Below are positions 5,340 through 13,580 of a stretch of 14,215 bases of DNA, piece after piece. The translations under genes were made by a program, and so were the position numbers. The notes under the pieces are model-generated. The model had not been told where the DNA came from. It made no database searches and saw only the letters and a program-made list of their open reading frames with translations. The DNA is from Nitrospirota bacterium (lineage in GTDB: Bacteria; Nitrospirota; Thermodesulfovibrionia; Thermodesulfovibrionales; JdFR-88), in contig JAKAGP010000008.1 of NCBI GenBank assembly GCA_021825785.1, positions 1 to 14,215 on the forward strand. Reading direction: 5' to 3'. How positions within the stretch are numbered: the first letter of the stretch is position 1; each line of letters starts with the position of its first letter.

Positions 5340-6996
5340 TGAAACCCTCCGGGAACTTCAGTTTTTCAGTGTCACCAGCGTCGCTCAGGTCGGCGACATC
5401 CGCAAGCCATGCTTCAATGAACCTTTCTCCTGAAGGATCGGAAAAGCTCACCACACCGTCCTTGAGGAAAACGTATTCCTTCTCTCTGCCCCGCCTCCTC
5501 GCCTCGTGGTCGAGTTCCACTACCTCAGCCATCCGACGCACATCGGAGACGAAATCCAGCACGACCACCTTCTCCTTGTCGGGGGCTAAGCGAAGGCCTC
5601 TTCCGAGCTGCTGGACGAAGATGCGACGCGAATGAGTAGCCCTGAGAAAAACAAGGATGTTGACATCGGGAATGTCGATGCCCTCGTTCATAACATCGAC
5701 GGCCGTCACGGCGACAAGTTTTCCGCCCGCGAATGCGAGAAGACGCTTCCTGCGCTCGACGCGATCGCTTATGGACAACGACTCGCAGGGGGTTCCCTTG
5801 GCGCTAAGCATCGCCGCGAATCTCCCAGCGTGCTCGATGGAAGGGGAAAAGATGGCCATTCTGGGGTTGCGGATTGTCGAGGCGATGCGCGATATCTCCG
5901 ACATCACCGCCTCATCGCGCTGCGGTAGGAACAGGCGCTTATTCAAATCCCTTATGGTTAACCTTTCCCTCGAAATCGACGGTAACACCTCCCAGTCGAT
6001 GTTGTCGCAGTAGAGCCGGTAGTCCACCCGTGCGAGAAACCCCATCGCCATGCCGTCCACGAGGGATACTCGCGCGATGGGTTCTCCGAAAAGCTCGTCT
6101 ATAGATTTGCCATCGCCGCGCCACGGGGTCGCAGTCATGCCGATCAGGAACTTCGGAGCCAAGTGGTCCACACAGGCCCGGAACCCGTGGGACAGCGCGT
6201 GATGGGCCTCATCGACCACTACCACGTCGAAACTGCCGGGTTCTATCCCGCTCAGGTAGCCGGTGAGGCTCTGGTATAGGCCGAAGTTCGCTCCTTCGTA
6301 TATCAGCGGCGGCATCCCGTCGAAGAAATACCGCGTTGGCACCGATTTGGGGAGTTGTGGCCAGAATCCCTGTTCGAGCTGTAAAGCGAGGTCCTGGGCG
6401 TGGCAGAGGACAAGGATTTTCCTGCATCCCCTGCCCCAAAGCCTTTTCACTATCTCCCCGGCGATGACAGTCTTCCCGAGTCCGGTCGCGACCACATACT
6501 GCGCCCTTCGCCCGCCGGCATCGAATATTTCGATTGTCCTATCCACGATCTTGGACTGATATTCCCGCAAGGGTCGAGTCGCCGAGTGCATTTCGGGCCA
6601 TTTTGCTAGAAGCTCGACGAGGAATTTGCCGTTCCACAACTTCACTTCGAACCCCGCCCGTTCCAGCGCTTGCTTCCGCTTGTGAACCGACGGCGAAAAA
6701 TCTCCGTTGGAAGCGAGGGCAGCGACATGTGCCATGTAAACGGACTGCGCCTGCATCACCTCGTCCAAGCCCGCCTTGCCGACATAATTACCACCAGCGA
6801 CAGCCTTGACCTGCACGACCCAGCTTCTTGGCGATCCTTCCCGATCCCGGACGCCGACGATATCCGCTCCCATGTCTCCCGAACGTCCAATGATGGCGAC
6901 GTCGCGCCAGCCACAGTGGGACATCAGCCTAGCGACGGCCCGCTCAAGGGCTCGCCAGTCGGTCCCTTTTAGCAGGTCGTTGGTGAGGAAACTCAC
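5332..6996 (-). CDS. SF2 helicase with N-terminal Mrr-like nuclease domain
   Basis: The start chosen is the GTG at 6996, which forms a GTGA overlap with the stop of the GHKL gene; the frame extends to 7095 but that part lies in the preceding gene. The product has 554 residues. Residues 13-130 look like an Mrr_cat/PD-(D/E)XK restriction domain: WRALERAVARLM, then GADIVGV (Asp near 45) and VVQVK (Gln 62, Lys 64), the D...QxK pattern of that fold. The SF2 helicase core follows: LREYQ (Q/I region), ATGLGKT Walker A (Lys near 175), VVVVDEAHH (DEAH near 262-265), GMTATPWRGD motif III, and QQLGRGLRLAP motif VI. It is expected to move along or open DNA and possibly cut it. It would be the main restriction subunit of the operon, powered together with the GHKL ATPase. 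Cleavage activity is inferred from the motif pattern only. Confidence 0.88.
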   Translation of the reverse strand: MSFLTNDLLKGTDWRALERAVARLMSHCGWRDVAIIGRSGDMGADIVGVRDREGSPRSWVVQVKAVAGGNYVGKAGLDEVMQAQSVYMAHVAALASNGDFSPSVHKRKQALERAGFEVKLWNGKFLVELLAKWPEMHSATRPLREYQSKIVDRTIEIFDAGGRRAQYVVATGLGKTVIAGEIVKRLWGRGCRKILVLCHAQDLALQLEQGFWPQLPKSVPTRYFFDGMPPLIYEGANFGLYQSLTGYLSGIEPGSFDVVVVDEAHHALSHGFRACVDHLAPKFLIGMTATPWRGDGKSIDELFGEPIARVSLVDGMAMGFLARVDYRLYCDNIDWEVLPSISRERLTIRDLNKRLFLPQRDEAVMSEISRIASTIRNPRMAIFSPSIEHAGRFAAMLSAKGTPCESLSISDRVERRKRLLAFAGGKLVAVTAVDVMNEGIDIPDVNILVFLRATHSRRIFVQQLGRGLRLAPDKEKVVVLDFVSDVRRMAEVVELDHEARRRGREKEYVFLKDGVVSFSDPSGERFIEAWLADVADLSDAGDTEKLKFPEGFNG

Positions 6997-9332
6997 TCGA
7001 CGATTTCCAGCGCTAGGAAATTGATGCTGTGCGAACAGCGAGACAGCTCTTCTTTCCCGCGCGCGAGGGATGCGGTTCCCGACTGGCCGACCCACAGCGC
7101 ATCCTTTAGAAACGATATGATCCTATCCTTGGATTCGCTCCGGGCTCTTTCGGTCGCTTGCTGGTCTCCCAAGGTCAACGACGCATACGGCGCCACGAAC
7201 ACCTTGCCGTCGAATAAGTCCTCTGGGAACCTGTCCACAAGTCGGAAAAGCGTCCTGAACGGCACGTGCCGGAGAGCCTCGAAGCCGCCGTCCTCCCTGT
7301 TCTGGAATTTCAAGACAAGAGAACCGTCCGACAGCATCGACAGGACGGTTTCCTCCACTTCTCCGCTAGATTCGTGAACGCATTCCAATACTTGGGCCTT
7401 CTTGTCCACAAGCTTCTCCATCAGCTTTTCGCGGAGCCGATCGAATATGCCCGCAGCCTTCTCCTGAAGAGCGCTCTTGTCAACACGGAGGTCCTGTAAC
7501 CTGCCCTGGACTATTGAGGAAAAGACTGCTCCGATGTCGCTCAGACCATCGCGCGCCTTGAATTTCTCGGCTAGGTAGACTGTGAGAAGTTGCCTCGGCT
7601 CGACCGGAAACTGGGCCAGCAACTGATGGCGTGGGTTGTAGACAAAATCGCAGTCCACACCGTCTTGGAAGAATGCGCAGGGGACGAAGTCGCCGTTTTT
7701 CTGGATAGAGCCTTCCCTGAGCTCCCAAACCTTGACCTGGAAAGGACGAGCCGTTTGATAGGAGTATGCTCCCGACCACGAACTCATTTCCCGAGACTTC
7801 TGCATCAGCGCATCCAGGGTCGAACTGGCCGGAACTGGAGCGACGACTATCGCGGAGGCTGCCGGAGCCGATGTCACGGGAGTTTCGGGACCATAGTCGT
7901 CGGGATTGTCGGACGCCTCGGTTCCCGCATCCACGACTGCGGCGGTTCCAGCGCCGCGCGTAGCGTTCAGACGGTCGGCTTCCTGTGCCGCCTGCCACCA
8001 CCTGTCGTCGGATGCGTAGTCCGGGTCTCCGCGACGAAACCGCTCTGCGAATTCCTTGGCAACGGATCGGTCCACGTAAAGGCATTTCGTTCCAGGGTCC
8101 GGCCTGCGGTATGCGTTCGCGAGGAGTCCGATTGGGGAAGTGTTCGGGTCGCTGTATCCCATCGCCTTCCGGTCCTGCGGAAGAATCGGACCGACGCCAC
8201 GCAGGGCCTCCACCGTTTCGGCCCAGGACGGGTCGGTCCTGTCGAAGTCGTTCTTCTGGTATGTCGGCAGTAGATAATCTATGTGAACCTCGCCCACGAT
8301 GCGCCCGCCTACGGTCGTTCCGAGTTCGACGGGGTATTCCAGTTTCGCCGCTCCCGTCAGCGGGTTTTCGTAGGAAAAGAGCATCTTGTTGCTTATGAGG
8401 ATTTTTCTGCCGTTGCGGATGAAGTCTATGCCGAAATCGTTGGGATCCGCATATCGCTGAATTCCGACCCAGCCCCTTAACCTTTTCTGGCGCTCGATGA
8501 TGTTCGCCGGATACCGCCCCTCGGACCCGAATTTTTCACGGGCCGTTTCCTGCTCGTCGCGGGAGAGGTACGTGTTGCGCTCGACATCGAAGAGGGCGCT
8601 TCCGAGATCGCGGTTGATTTGGATCACTGCGGGGATAGTGCGTCCGTCGCGAGACACGTACCGTGAACTTCCCCACACGCAATGGCTCCTGCGGGAGAGC
8701 TTCTTCCCCTGTATGAAAATCTCCACCTCGATTTCCGCGAGGAGCGGCGAGTATATATTCTCCAGTTGCCGGCGGATGATCGCTTCCTGATCCCTGAGAT
8801 GCGCATACGTCTCGCCCTTCAGCTTTGATACGACTACCTTCGTCCCGTGTTCGGACGGGTCGCGCTTCGGTTCCGACACGACTTTCGCAGCGTAGCTTTT
8901 CGTGCCGATGAGCGCTGCGAAATCGATCTCGATGCCTGTCCATTCCGAGCTTTCCGGCGTAGCGGAAAGAAGGCGCGTGCTCTCGCCAAGCCTCGCCGTC
9001 GATATATTGAAACCCATGCCAAAGAGCCCAAGGTTGCTGACAGGGTCGTTGCTGGAGTAACCCGCCCGCGCGGCGTTCTGGAGCTGTTCAAGGACCATCC
9101 CGGGGCCGGTATCGACTACCTCGACGGTCCGCGAGCCGGATGCGACCGCCTCGCTGGACCAGGAGACGGAAACCCTCTTGTCTGGCAAGGAAGTGCCAGC
9201 CCTGACGGTTTCCGAGAAGGCGTCAACGGAATTATCGATAAGCTCAGCGAGGCACTGCCACGGCTGGAAAGGTATCTCCCCGAGAGTCCTCAGTATCCGC
9301 GGGTTAGGAGTTATGTCGATGGTTTTTATCAT
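6993..9332 (-). CDS. MORC/MutL-like GHKL ATPase, 779 aa
   Basis: The ATG at 9332 overlaps the methyltransferase stop as ATGA. The N-terminus is a GHKL (Bergerat) ATPase. The N-box is LAELIDNSVDAF (Glu 30, Asn 34), motif G1 is VVDTGPGM (Asp 74, Gly 76, Gly 78) and the ATP lid is NLGLFGMGFN (Gly 102-Gly 107). A second-domain motif GTKVVVSKL lies near 162-170. The region to about 430 resembles the transducer (S5) domain, with FIRNGRKIL and YQKNDFDR elements. An Ala/Pro-rich linker near 450-510 separates a C-terminal part of about 270 residues that I do not recognise. MORC-type proteins linked to DNA methyltransferases, Vsr and helicases were described as parts of restriction systems (Iyer, Abhiman and Aravind 2008). 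They are thought to clamp or loop DNA in an ATP-dependent way. Here it would connect recognition with the helicase-nuclease encoded next. Confidence 0.85.
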   Translation of the reverse strand: MIKTIDITPNPRILRTLGEIPFQPWQCLAELIDNSVDAFSETVRAGTSLPDKRVSVSWSSEAVASGSRTVEVVDTGPGMVLEQLQNAARAGYSSNDPVSNLGLFGMGFNISTARLGESTRLLSATPESSEWTGIEIDFAALIGTKSYAAKVVSEPKRDPSEHGTKVVVSKLKGETYAHLRDQEAIIRRQLENIYSPLLAEIEVEIFIQGKKLSRRSHCVWGSSRYVSRDGRTIPAVIQINRDLGSALFDVERNTYLSRDEQETAREKFGSEGRYPANIIERQKRLRGWVGIQRYADPNDFGIDFIRNGRKILISNKMLFSYENPLTGAAKLEYPVELGTTVGGRIVGEVHIDYLLPTYQKNDFDRTDPSWAETVEALRGVGPILPQDRKAMGYSDPNTSPIGLLANAYRRPDPGTKCLYVDRSVAKEFAERFRRGDPDYASDDRWWQAAQEADRLNATRGAGTAAVVDAGTEASDNPDDYGPETPVTSAPAASAIVVAPVPASSTLDALMQKSREMSSWSGAYSYQTARPFQVKVWELREGSIQKNGDFVPCAFFQDGVDCDFVYNPRHQLLAQFPVEPRQLLTVYLAEKFKARDGLSDIGAVFSSIVQGRLQDLRVDKSALQEKAAGIFDRLREKLMEKLVDKKAQVLECVHESSGEVEETVLSMLSDGSLVLKFQNREDGGFEALRHVPFRTLFRLVDRFPEDLFDGKVFVAPYASLTLGDQQATERARSESKDRIISFLKDALWVGQSGTASLARGKEELSRCSHSINFLALEIVE

Positions 9333-10363
9333 CTCCCGTCCACTATCCTGTTCATGAATGCGGCTATTGATTTAGCGACGTGGTATGCAAGGAGCGGGGG
9401 GACAGCATTGCCTATCTGCATAACATTCGTAGTCGCGGAAAACTGGAACGCGAAGCTGTCGGGGAAAGTCTGAAGACGGGCGCATTCGCGGACAGTGAGG
9501 CGCCGAGGCAGAGCATAGTGGAACTGTATGCGGGACTTGGCGTTCGCCCTCACGGTGTACGAAGGCCGACCTGCCCTGCTAGTCTCGTCTCCCTGCCCGT
9601 TGCCCTTCTTGGCCCTGCTGGCCCTGAAATATTGGCTCTGGTTCGAGACCGTTTCGTCGGTGACCTCCTCCAGGTTGGCGATTGCCCAATCGATGCTCCG
9701 GTGCGCCGTCGCGTGGGTCGGTTGCGGCTTGACGGGCTTTCCAGAAAGATCGTCCCGCACGCCGATGAAAAAGAGTCTCGACCGTTTCTGCGGGACTCCG
9801 TAGTCGGGAGCGCTCAGGTTCCACACCTCGAAGCGGTATCCCGCCCCTTCGAGGTCCTTAACTATGGTGTCGAGAACCGAACCGCCCCCCATCCTAGCGA
9901 GATGGGGCACGTTCTCGGCGACAACGACTTTAGGCCTGTGGGAAGTCATGTATTTGACCAGCGTCTGATACAGCCTGCCCCTGTTAGACTTCAGCCCCGC
10001 CTTCGGACCGCAGGACGAAAAATCTTGACACGGGAATCCCCCGACCAGCAGATCGGCTCCTGGCATGTCCGACGCCGACGAGACCGCCAAATCCCTCACC
10101 TCCGCATGGCGTGCGATGTTCGCGTTGTAGGTAGACACGCACTTTTCGTCGCTGTCATATGCGACGACGATGTCGAACGGGAGAGGGTTCAACCTAGACC
10201 CCATGTATTCGAAGCCACCCAAAAAACCTAAGTCAAGCCCTCCGCACCCCGCGAAGAAGGAGACGACCGAATGTCTCGGTCTTCTATGAACTCTCGCCCT
10301 TGGCCGATTTCCAAGCGTATCGTTGCTTCGCGCCACGTCCTTGCACGGCACTTCCATCGGCAT
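9329..10363 (-). CDS. C5-cytosine DNA methyltransferase
   Basis: This encodes 344 residues with all key motifs of the family: FFAGCGGLDLG (motif I, near 36-46, S-adenosylmethionine binding), GGFPCQDFS (motif IV, catalytic Cys 112), AENV (motif VI, Glu 150), QKRSR (motif VIII, near 192), RLTVRECARLQTFPD (motif IX, from 288) and IGNAVPP (motif X, from 317). It transfers a methyl group to C5 of cytosine. The target-recognition part between motifs VIII and IX is short (about 90 residues) and does not let me name a site. The start is uncertain: ATG at 10363 or at 10357, both after GGGGGTGG. No in-frame start exists nearer the vsr stop, so an overlap of about 80 bases with the preceding gene is real. 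It would protect host DNA against the operon's nuclease(s). Confidence 0.95.
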   Translation of the reverse strand: MPMEVPCKDVARSNDTLGNRPRARVHRRPRHSVVSFFAGCGGLDLGFLGGFEYMGSRLNPLPFDIVVAYDSDEKCVSTYNANIARHAEVRDLAVSSASDMPGADLLVGGFPCQDFSSCGPKAGLKSNRGRLYQTLVKYMTSHRPKVVVAENVPHLARMGGGSVLDTIVKDLEGAGYRFEVWNLSAPDYGVPQKRSRLFFIGVRDDLSGKPVKPQPTHATAHRSIDWAIANLEEVTDETVSNQSQYFRASRAKKGNGQGDETSRAGRPSYTVRANAKSRIQFHYALPRRLTVRECARLQTFPDSFAFQFSATTNVMQIGNAVPPLLAYHVAKSIAAFMNRIVDGR

Positions 10364-10769
10364 ATGCCACCCCCAGAAATCTCCTTATCCTGCCCGCGAC
10401 CTGATCGATTCTCCGCAATTGGCACTCCCAGACCACGAGCGATTTCCACCCGAGATCACGGAGCCTTTTTAGATTCGCCTCGTCCCTGGATCGATTGGAA
10501 GTGATCTTGCCCGTCCAGAAATCCACCCTCGATTTCGGTATGCGCCCCAAAGAACAGTCGTGTCCATGCCAGAAACACCCGTTTACGAAAATAATCTTCC
10601 GACGGGAAGCGAAAACTAGGTCCGGCTTGCCTGGCAGTTCTCTTCGATGAAGCCTGTATCGAAATCCCATGCCATGGACGAGCTTCCGTACTAACATCTC
10701 CGGCTTCGTGTCGCGGGAACGCACTTTCGCCATCTGAGCGCTTCTTTGCTCGGGCGTTAGATTGTCCAT
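10284..10769 (-). CDS. vsr: Vsr-type (very short patch repair) endonuclease
   Basis: The ATG at 10769 shares its A with the TGA of the upstream regulator gene (TGATG). The 161 residues match the Vsr family along the whole length: SRDTKPEMLVRKLVH (18-32), GFRYRLHRRELPGKPDLVF (35-53, metal-binding Asp 50), IIFVNGCFWHGHDC (59-72) and a C-terminal GWKSLVVWECQL. Escherichia coli Vsr nicks next to T:G mismatches formed by deamination of 5-methylcytosine; a Vsr next to a C5 methyltransferase fits that job. The position of E. coli His64 is Asn 63 here, while the FWH intercalating segment is kept. In this operon type Vsr could alternatively take part in restriction. The order vsr before the methyltransferase differs from the E. 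coli dcm-vsr order. Confidence 0.93.
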   Translation of the reverse strand: MDNLTPEQRSAQMAKVRSRDTKPEMLVRKLVHGMGFRYRLHRRELPGKPDLVFASRRKIIFVNGCFWHGHDCSLGRIPKSRVDFWTGKITSNRSRDEANLKRLRDLGWKSLVVWECQLRRIDQVAGRIRRFLGVAYADGSAVQGRGAKQRYAWKSAKGESS

Positions 10770-10975
10770 CAGTACCTCTTTGCGTCACGTTCGAAGGGCA
10801 ACATCGACCCCTCCCTTTCCTCAATCAGCTTCTCCACCGCCCTTCGGATGCACCACGCCACGCTGACCTTGCTCTTTTTAGCCATGCTAGTCAGGAGTTC
10901 GTACTGATCCGAGGACAGGGTCGCAGTGATTCGCACGGTTTCCTTCTTTACATTTTTTTGAGTGCTTGTCACCAT
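10769..10975 (-). CDS. Ribbon-helix-helix (Arc/CopG-type) regulator, candidate controller protein
   Basis: This encodes 68 residues from ATG 10975. A GTG at 10987 and an ATG at 10984 are in frame, but GGAG is too close to them and lies 11 bases before 10975. After a short polar tail comes a beta strand (KETVRITATLS), a helix (SDQYELLTSMAKKSK), a turn (VSVAW) and a second helix (CIRRAVEKLIEERE), the ribbon-helix-helix plan of Arc, MetJ and CopG-like repressors, which bind DNA as dimers through the strand. It is the first gene of the operon, and the promoter just upstream carries a 20-bp-spaced direct repeat. It probably represses its own operon, as controller proteins do in restriction-modification systems. 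The TGATG junction couples it to vsr. Confidence 0.8.
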   Translation of the reverse strand: MVTSTQKNVKKETVRITATLSSDQYELLTSMAKKSKVSVAWCIRRAVEKLIEEREGSMLPFERDAKRY

Positions 10976-10979
10976 AATA

Positions 10980-11006
10980 TGCATCACTCCGCAGTATTTT
11001 GCATCA
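10980..11006. promoter_or_regulatory. Candidate operator: direct repeat TGCATCA with 20-bp spacing
   Basis: TGCATCA occurs at 10980-10986 and again at 11000-11006, exactly two helical turns apart. One copy abuts the -10 box and the other lies in the leader. Same-face tandem sites fit cooperative binding of a ribbon-helix-helix repressor such as the one encoded directly downstream. The ATAAT ends around the two copies also form an imperfect inverted repeat. Confidence 0.45.
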
Positions 11007-11034
11007 TTATAACAGCCTCATTCGAGGATAGCAA
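11006..11034 (-). promoter_or_regulatory. Promoter of the six-gene restriction operon
   Basis: On the minus strand TTGCTA (11034-11029) and a perfect TATAAT (11011-11006) are separated by 17 bases. The transcript would start near 10999, giving a leader of about 25 bases to the regulator ATG at 10975. Confidence 0.65.
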
Positions 11035-11276
11035 TGAGCAATTACTCTTGATAACGATTCTTTTCCCTTGCCCCCTGTATCATAACACTGGCTTATTTCT
11101 TCTAATAATTCAACTGGTTACATACAAGGCGTGCCTATTTGGTTATCAGATGGGCTCAGCGTGGAAGCAATAACAGCTCTTTTAATCAGAAAGTAAGCCT
11201 AGTAGATAAAACGAGATTCTCTTCGGACTATGATAAGAAGCAAAGGCGCGAGAGGTCAGATTCCTTCTGGGACTTT

Positions 11277-11552
11277 TTAAGAACTCGGGCCTAATGAAGC
11301 CGTTTTGAACTCTGAAAATTGTCTGTCTATTTTCGCGAGGTCAGTCTTTGTCTGAGAAAGAATTTCTTTAAAACAGTTTGGGCAATATGTCTTCCCTCTG
11401 CCCATAGTACCAGGTTTGCGGACTTCGATACAATGAGTGTCCTTCTCAATGGAGCCATCACAGCGATGACAAGGGCGTTTTTTGCCAGCTTGTACAAAAT
11501 GAACGGCACCAGCACCGCTACCAATTAGAGACGGCGTTTTACCTTTTTTCAT
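11277..11552 (-). CDS. Small zinc-ribbon protein, 91 aa
   Basis: The start chosen is the ATG at 11552, preceded by GGCGGAGG; the frame runs to 11603, but without a ribosome binding site. It overlaps the end of the helicase gene by 14 bases, so the two are coupled. A CPxC-type ribbon is clear: PCHRC (Cys 28, Cys 31) and YCPNC (Cys 57, Cys 60), with HCIEV between, which should bind one zinc. The N-terminus is basic and Gly-rich (MKKGKTPSLIGSGAGAVHF), and the tail is a short helix (SQTKTDLAKIDRQFSEF). I do not recognise a family beyond the zinc ribbon. Position suggests it works with the helicase, for example as a nucleic-acid-binding accessory. Confidence 0.75.
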   Translation of the reverse strand: MKKGKTPSLIGSGAGAVHFVQAGKKRPCHRCDGSIEKDTHCIEVRKPGTMGRGKTYCPNCFKEILSQTKTDLAKIDRQFSEFKTASLGPSS

Positions 11553-13566
11553 TTTCCTCCGCCTTTCTTTTTTGAAAAAGTCTGGTAAAGTAATCAAGAA
11601 CATCTTTCAGTTCTTGGATCCCGCGCTGGTAATCGGCAGTTTTTAAAGTGTTCCGTTTGCCGGGTTCTATTTCAAGTCGTTTATTAATTTCACGATTAAT
11701 GAGCTGGACAGCGGCAGTAAAATTGGTCCCGGAGGTTCCAGGAGCCAATTTGAACGGTAAGTCCCGTCCCGCTATAGATATCTCAAGCCTATTCAGTAGT
11801 AGTTTTGCCGTCCTTTTCACTTCCTCATCAAGGCGTTTTTTTGCCTCAATTCTTTCCTTTTGTGGCTGGACTGGAAAAGGTGAAGCAGCGTCTACGGCAC
11901 GCCGCTTTCCGGCCGCATGCCCTCTGATATAGGCATCGAGAGTTGCCGCATCAAAACCAAGAGCCTCAGCCTGAGCTTTTAATTCTGCAATAAGGACTTC
12001 GTCATCGGGATCGATAAAATCTTCTTCAAAAAAGTTGGAAATGATTTCCCGCTGAACAACCATATCTTCGGATAATTTCTTGCGAGCGTCTCCAGATAAG
12101 ACTTCTTCAGGCGGTTCGGGTTCATCTCCTGAAATGAGATTTTCAAAAAATTCCTTATCCTCCCTTTCCATATCCTTGAAATCTTCTAATAAGCGATCCG
12201 TATTCAAGCCGACATGTGTAACTACATAACCATAATTATCGGGATGACGTGGGTCGCTTTGAACGATAACTCTCATGATTCTGCCGATGAACTGTATATA
12301 TGGAGCCAGCGATCGAAAAGGCCTGAAAATAGCTGCAACGCTTAGATGAGGATGATCAAAACCTTCTCCCAGCATTTGGACTTGGATGATGCAATCCAAA
12401 AGACCGGATTTGAGTTTCTGTAACACTTCGTCTTGTTTTTCGGTTGTCATTTCGCTGCTGATGATTTCTGCCCCATACCCTCTTTCAGCATAAAGAGATC
12501 GTATAGCCTTCGCATGTGCTATTGAACATGCAACAGCTATTAATTGATGTTGTGTGCCTGATTCCCTGAGTTTTTCCAGACGGTCTAAGCTCGCGTCAAC
12601 TATATTGCGATTACATTCCATTGATAGCGCGACCCCTCGGCTAAACCAATCTTCCTCTTTTAACTGTAGGACTTCATCCAAAGTCAAATGGAGCTCTTTA
12701 CCCTTATAAGTAAAGTACAACTCGTCTGGGGCAACATAAATTGCCTGCAATTTTTTTATATATCCTTTCAGCATCGCCCGTTTGAAAGAATAACGATATA
12801 TGAGTTCCCCATCGATTTGTTTGCGATCGCTTCTGAATGGCGTAGCAGTGAGGTTTATCACTTTTGCGTTTGGAAATTTATTGAAAACCTTTTTCCAGCT
12901 CGGAGCCGCGCTATGATGTCCTTCATCGACAAGAATCATATCAAAAAAATTATCGGGAAAAGCTGAAAGCCATCTATCAGCCCTGCTAGCAAGTTGCTGT
13001 ATATTTGTAAGCACAATATGGGAGCGGTCGCAATCATGAATATTGGCGTCTTTGCCATCGAGAAGTGCAACATACGGACCCGCTGCCATGACGTCTTCTG
13101 AAATGACATTAGTCTTACGCCAAAAACATTTTCGGCGGTTAGAGACGTTAAGAGCATCGAACAGTTCTGTTCGAATGGTCACGTTGGGCGCAATTACCAG
13201 GATGCGCCCTTGTGCTATGCCGAAGGGAAGAATCGAGATGAGGCCGGACTTACCGCAACCAACGGGCAAGAGAACGATTGCTTGTTTATTTTGTGGACTT
13301 GAAAAGAAATCTAGAGCGGCACCATGAGCTTCTTTTTGTGGGTCCCTGAGGAGTGGATTACCATCTGTATCCGCTTGCACACTTACAAAGAATTCATTGA
13401 AAGGTTTATTCGCCTTGACCCATTTATCGAGATCATCTTTATTGAACCGCCAAACCTTGCCTATCCGATTTGCGGGAATTCTTCCGTCTTGTGCTAGCGA
13501 ATATAAATTGCTCTGGCTTATACCCAGATACTTTGCCGTCGTTTCGACGTCATACCATTCTGCCAT
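11539..13566 (-). CDS. Excisionase-type HTH domain fused to SF2 (DEGH-box) helicase
   Basis: The start is ATG 13566 (AAGGAG 8 bases before) or ATG 13572 (only 2 bases after that site); numbering here is from 13566, giving 675 residues. Residues 3-49 are an HTH_17/MerR-like excisionase domain (YDVETTAKYLGISQSNLYSL, then GRIPANRIGKVWRF and DLDKWV). The SF2 core follows: IVLLPVGCGKSGL Walker A (Lys near 106), ILVIAPNV, LVDEGHH (near 213-217), NLTATPFRSD, then QVQMLGEGFDHPHL and QFIGRIMRV motif VI. About 200 residues remain: an acidic stretch (ENLISGDEPEPPEE) and a Lys/Arg-rich helical end. Such helicases are common in restriction and other defence loci, but an N-terminal excisionase domain is unusual and could target it to DNA or make it regulate its own promoter. 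No nuclease domain is evident. Confidence 0.88.
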   Translation of the reverse strand: MAEWYDVETTAKYLGISQSNLYSLAQDGRIPANRIGKVWRFNKDDLDKWVKANKPFNEFFVSVQADTDGNPLLRDPQKEAHGAALDFFSSPQNKQAIVLLPVGCGKSGLISILPFGIAQGRILVIAPNVTIRTELFDALNVSNRRKCFWRKTNVISEDVMAAGPYVALLDGKDANIHDCDRSHIVLTNIQQLASRADRWLSAFPDNFFDMILVDEGHHSAAPSWKKVFNKFPNAKVINLTATPFRSDRKQIDGELIYRYSFKRAMLKGYIKKLQAIYVAPDELYFTYKGKELHLTLDEVLQLKEEDWFSRGVALSMECNRNIVDASLDRLEKLRESGTQHQLIAVACSIAHAKAIRSLYAERGYGAEIISSEMTTEKQDEVLQKLKSGLLDCIIQVQMLGEGFDHPHLSVAAIFRPFRSLAPYIQFIGRIMRVIVQSDPRHPDNYGYVVTHVGLNTDRLLEDFKDMEREDKEFFENLISGDEPEPPEEVLSGDARKKLSEDMVVQREIISNFFEEDFIDPDDEVLIAELKAQAEALGFDAATLDAYIRGHAAGKRRAVDAASPFPVQPQKERIEAKKRLDEEVKRTAKLLLNRLEISIAGRDLPFKLAPGTSGTNFTAAVQLINREINKRLEIEPGKRNTLKTADYQRGIQELKDVLDYFTRLFQKRKAEENEKR

Positions 13567-13580
13567 TCCCATTTCTCCTT

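Noticed and set aside
7590..8273. + strand ORFs within the GHKL and helicase genes
   Set aside because: They lie opposite coding sequence with clear ATPase or helicase motifs and have skewed composition.
9380..10231. Long + strand ORF (283 aa) opposite the methyltransferase
   Set aside because: It is antisense to a gene with all C5-methyltransferase motifs; Arg/Pro-rich composition and absence of a ribosome binding site mark it as a GC-rich shadow frame.
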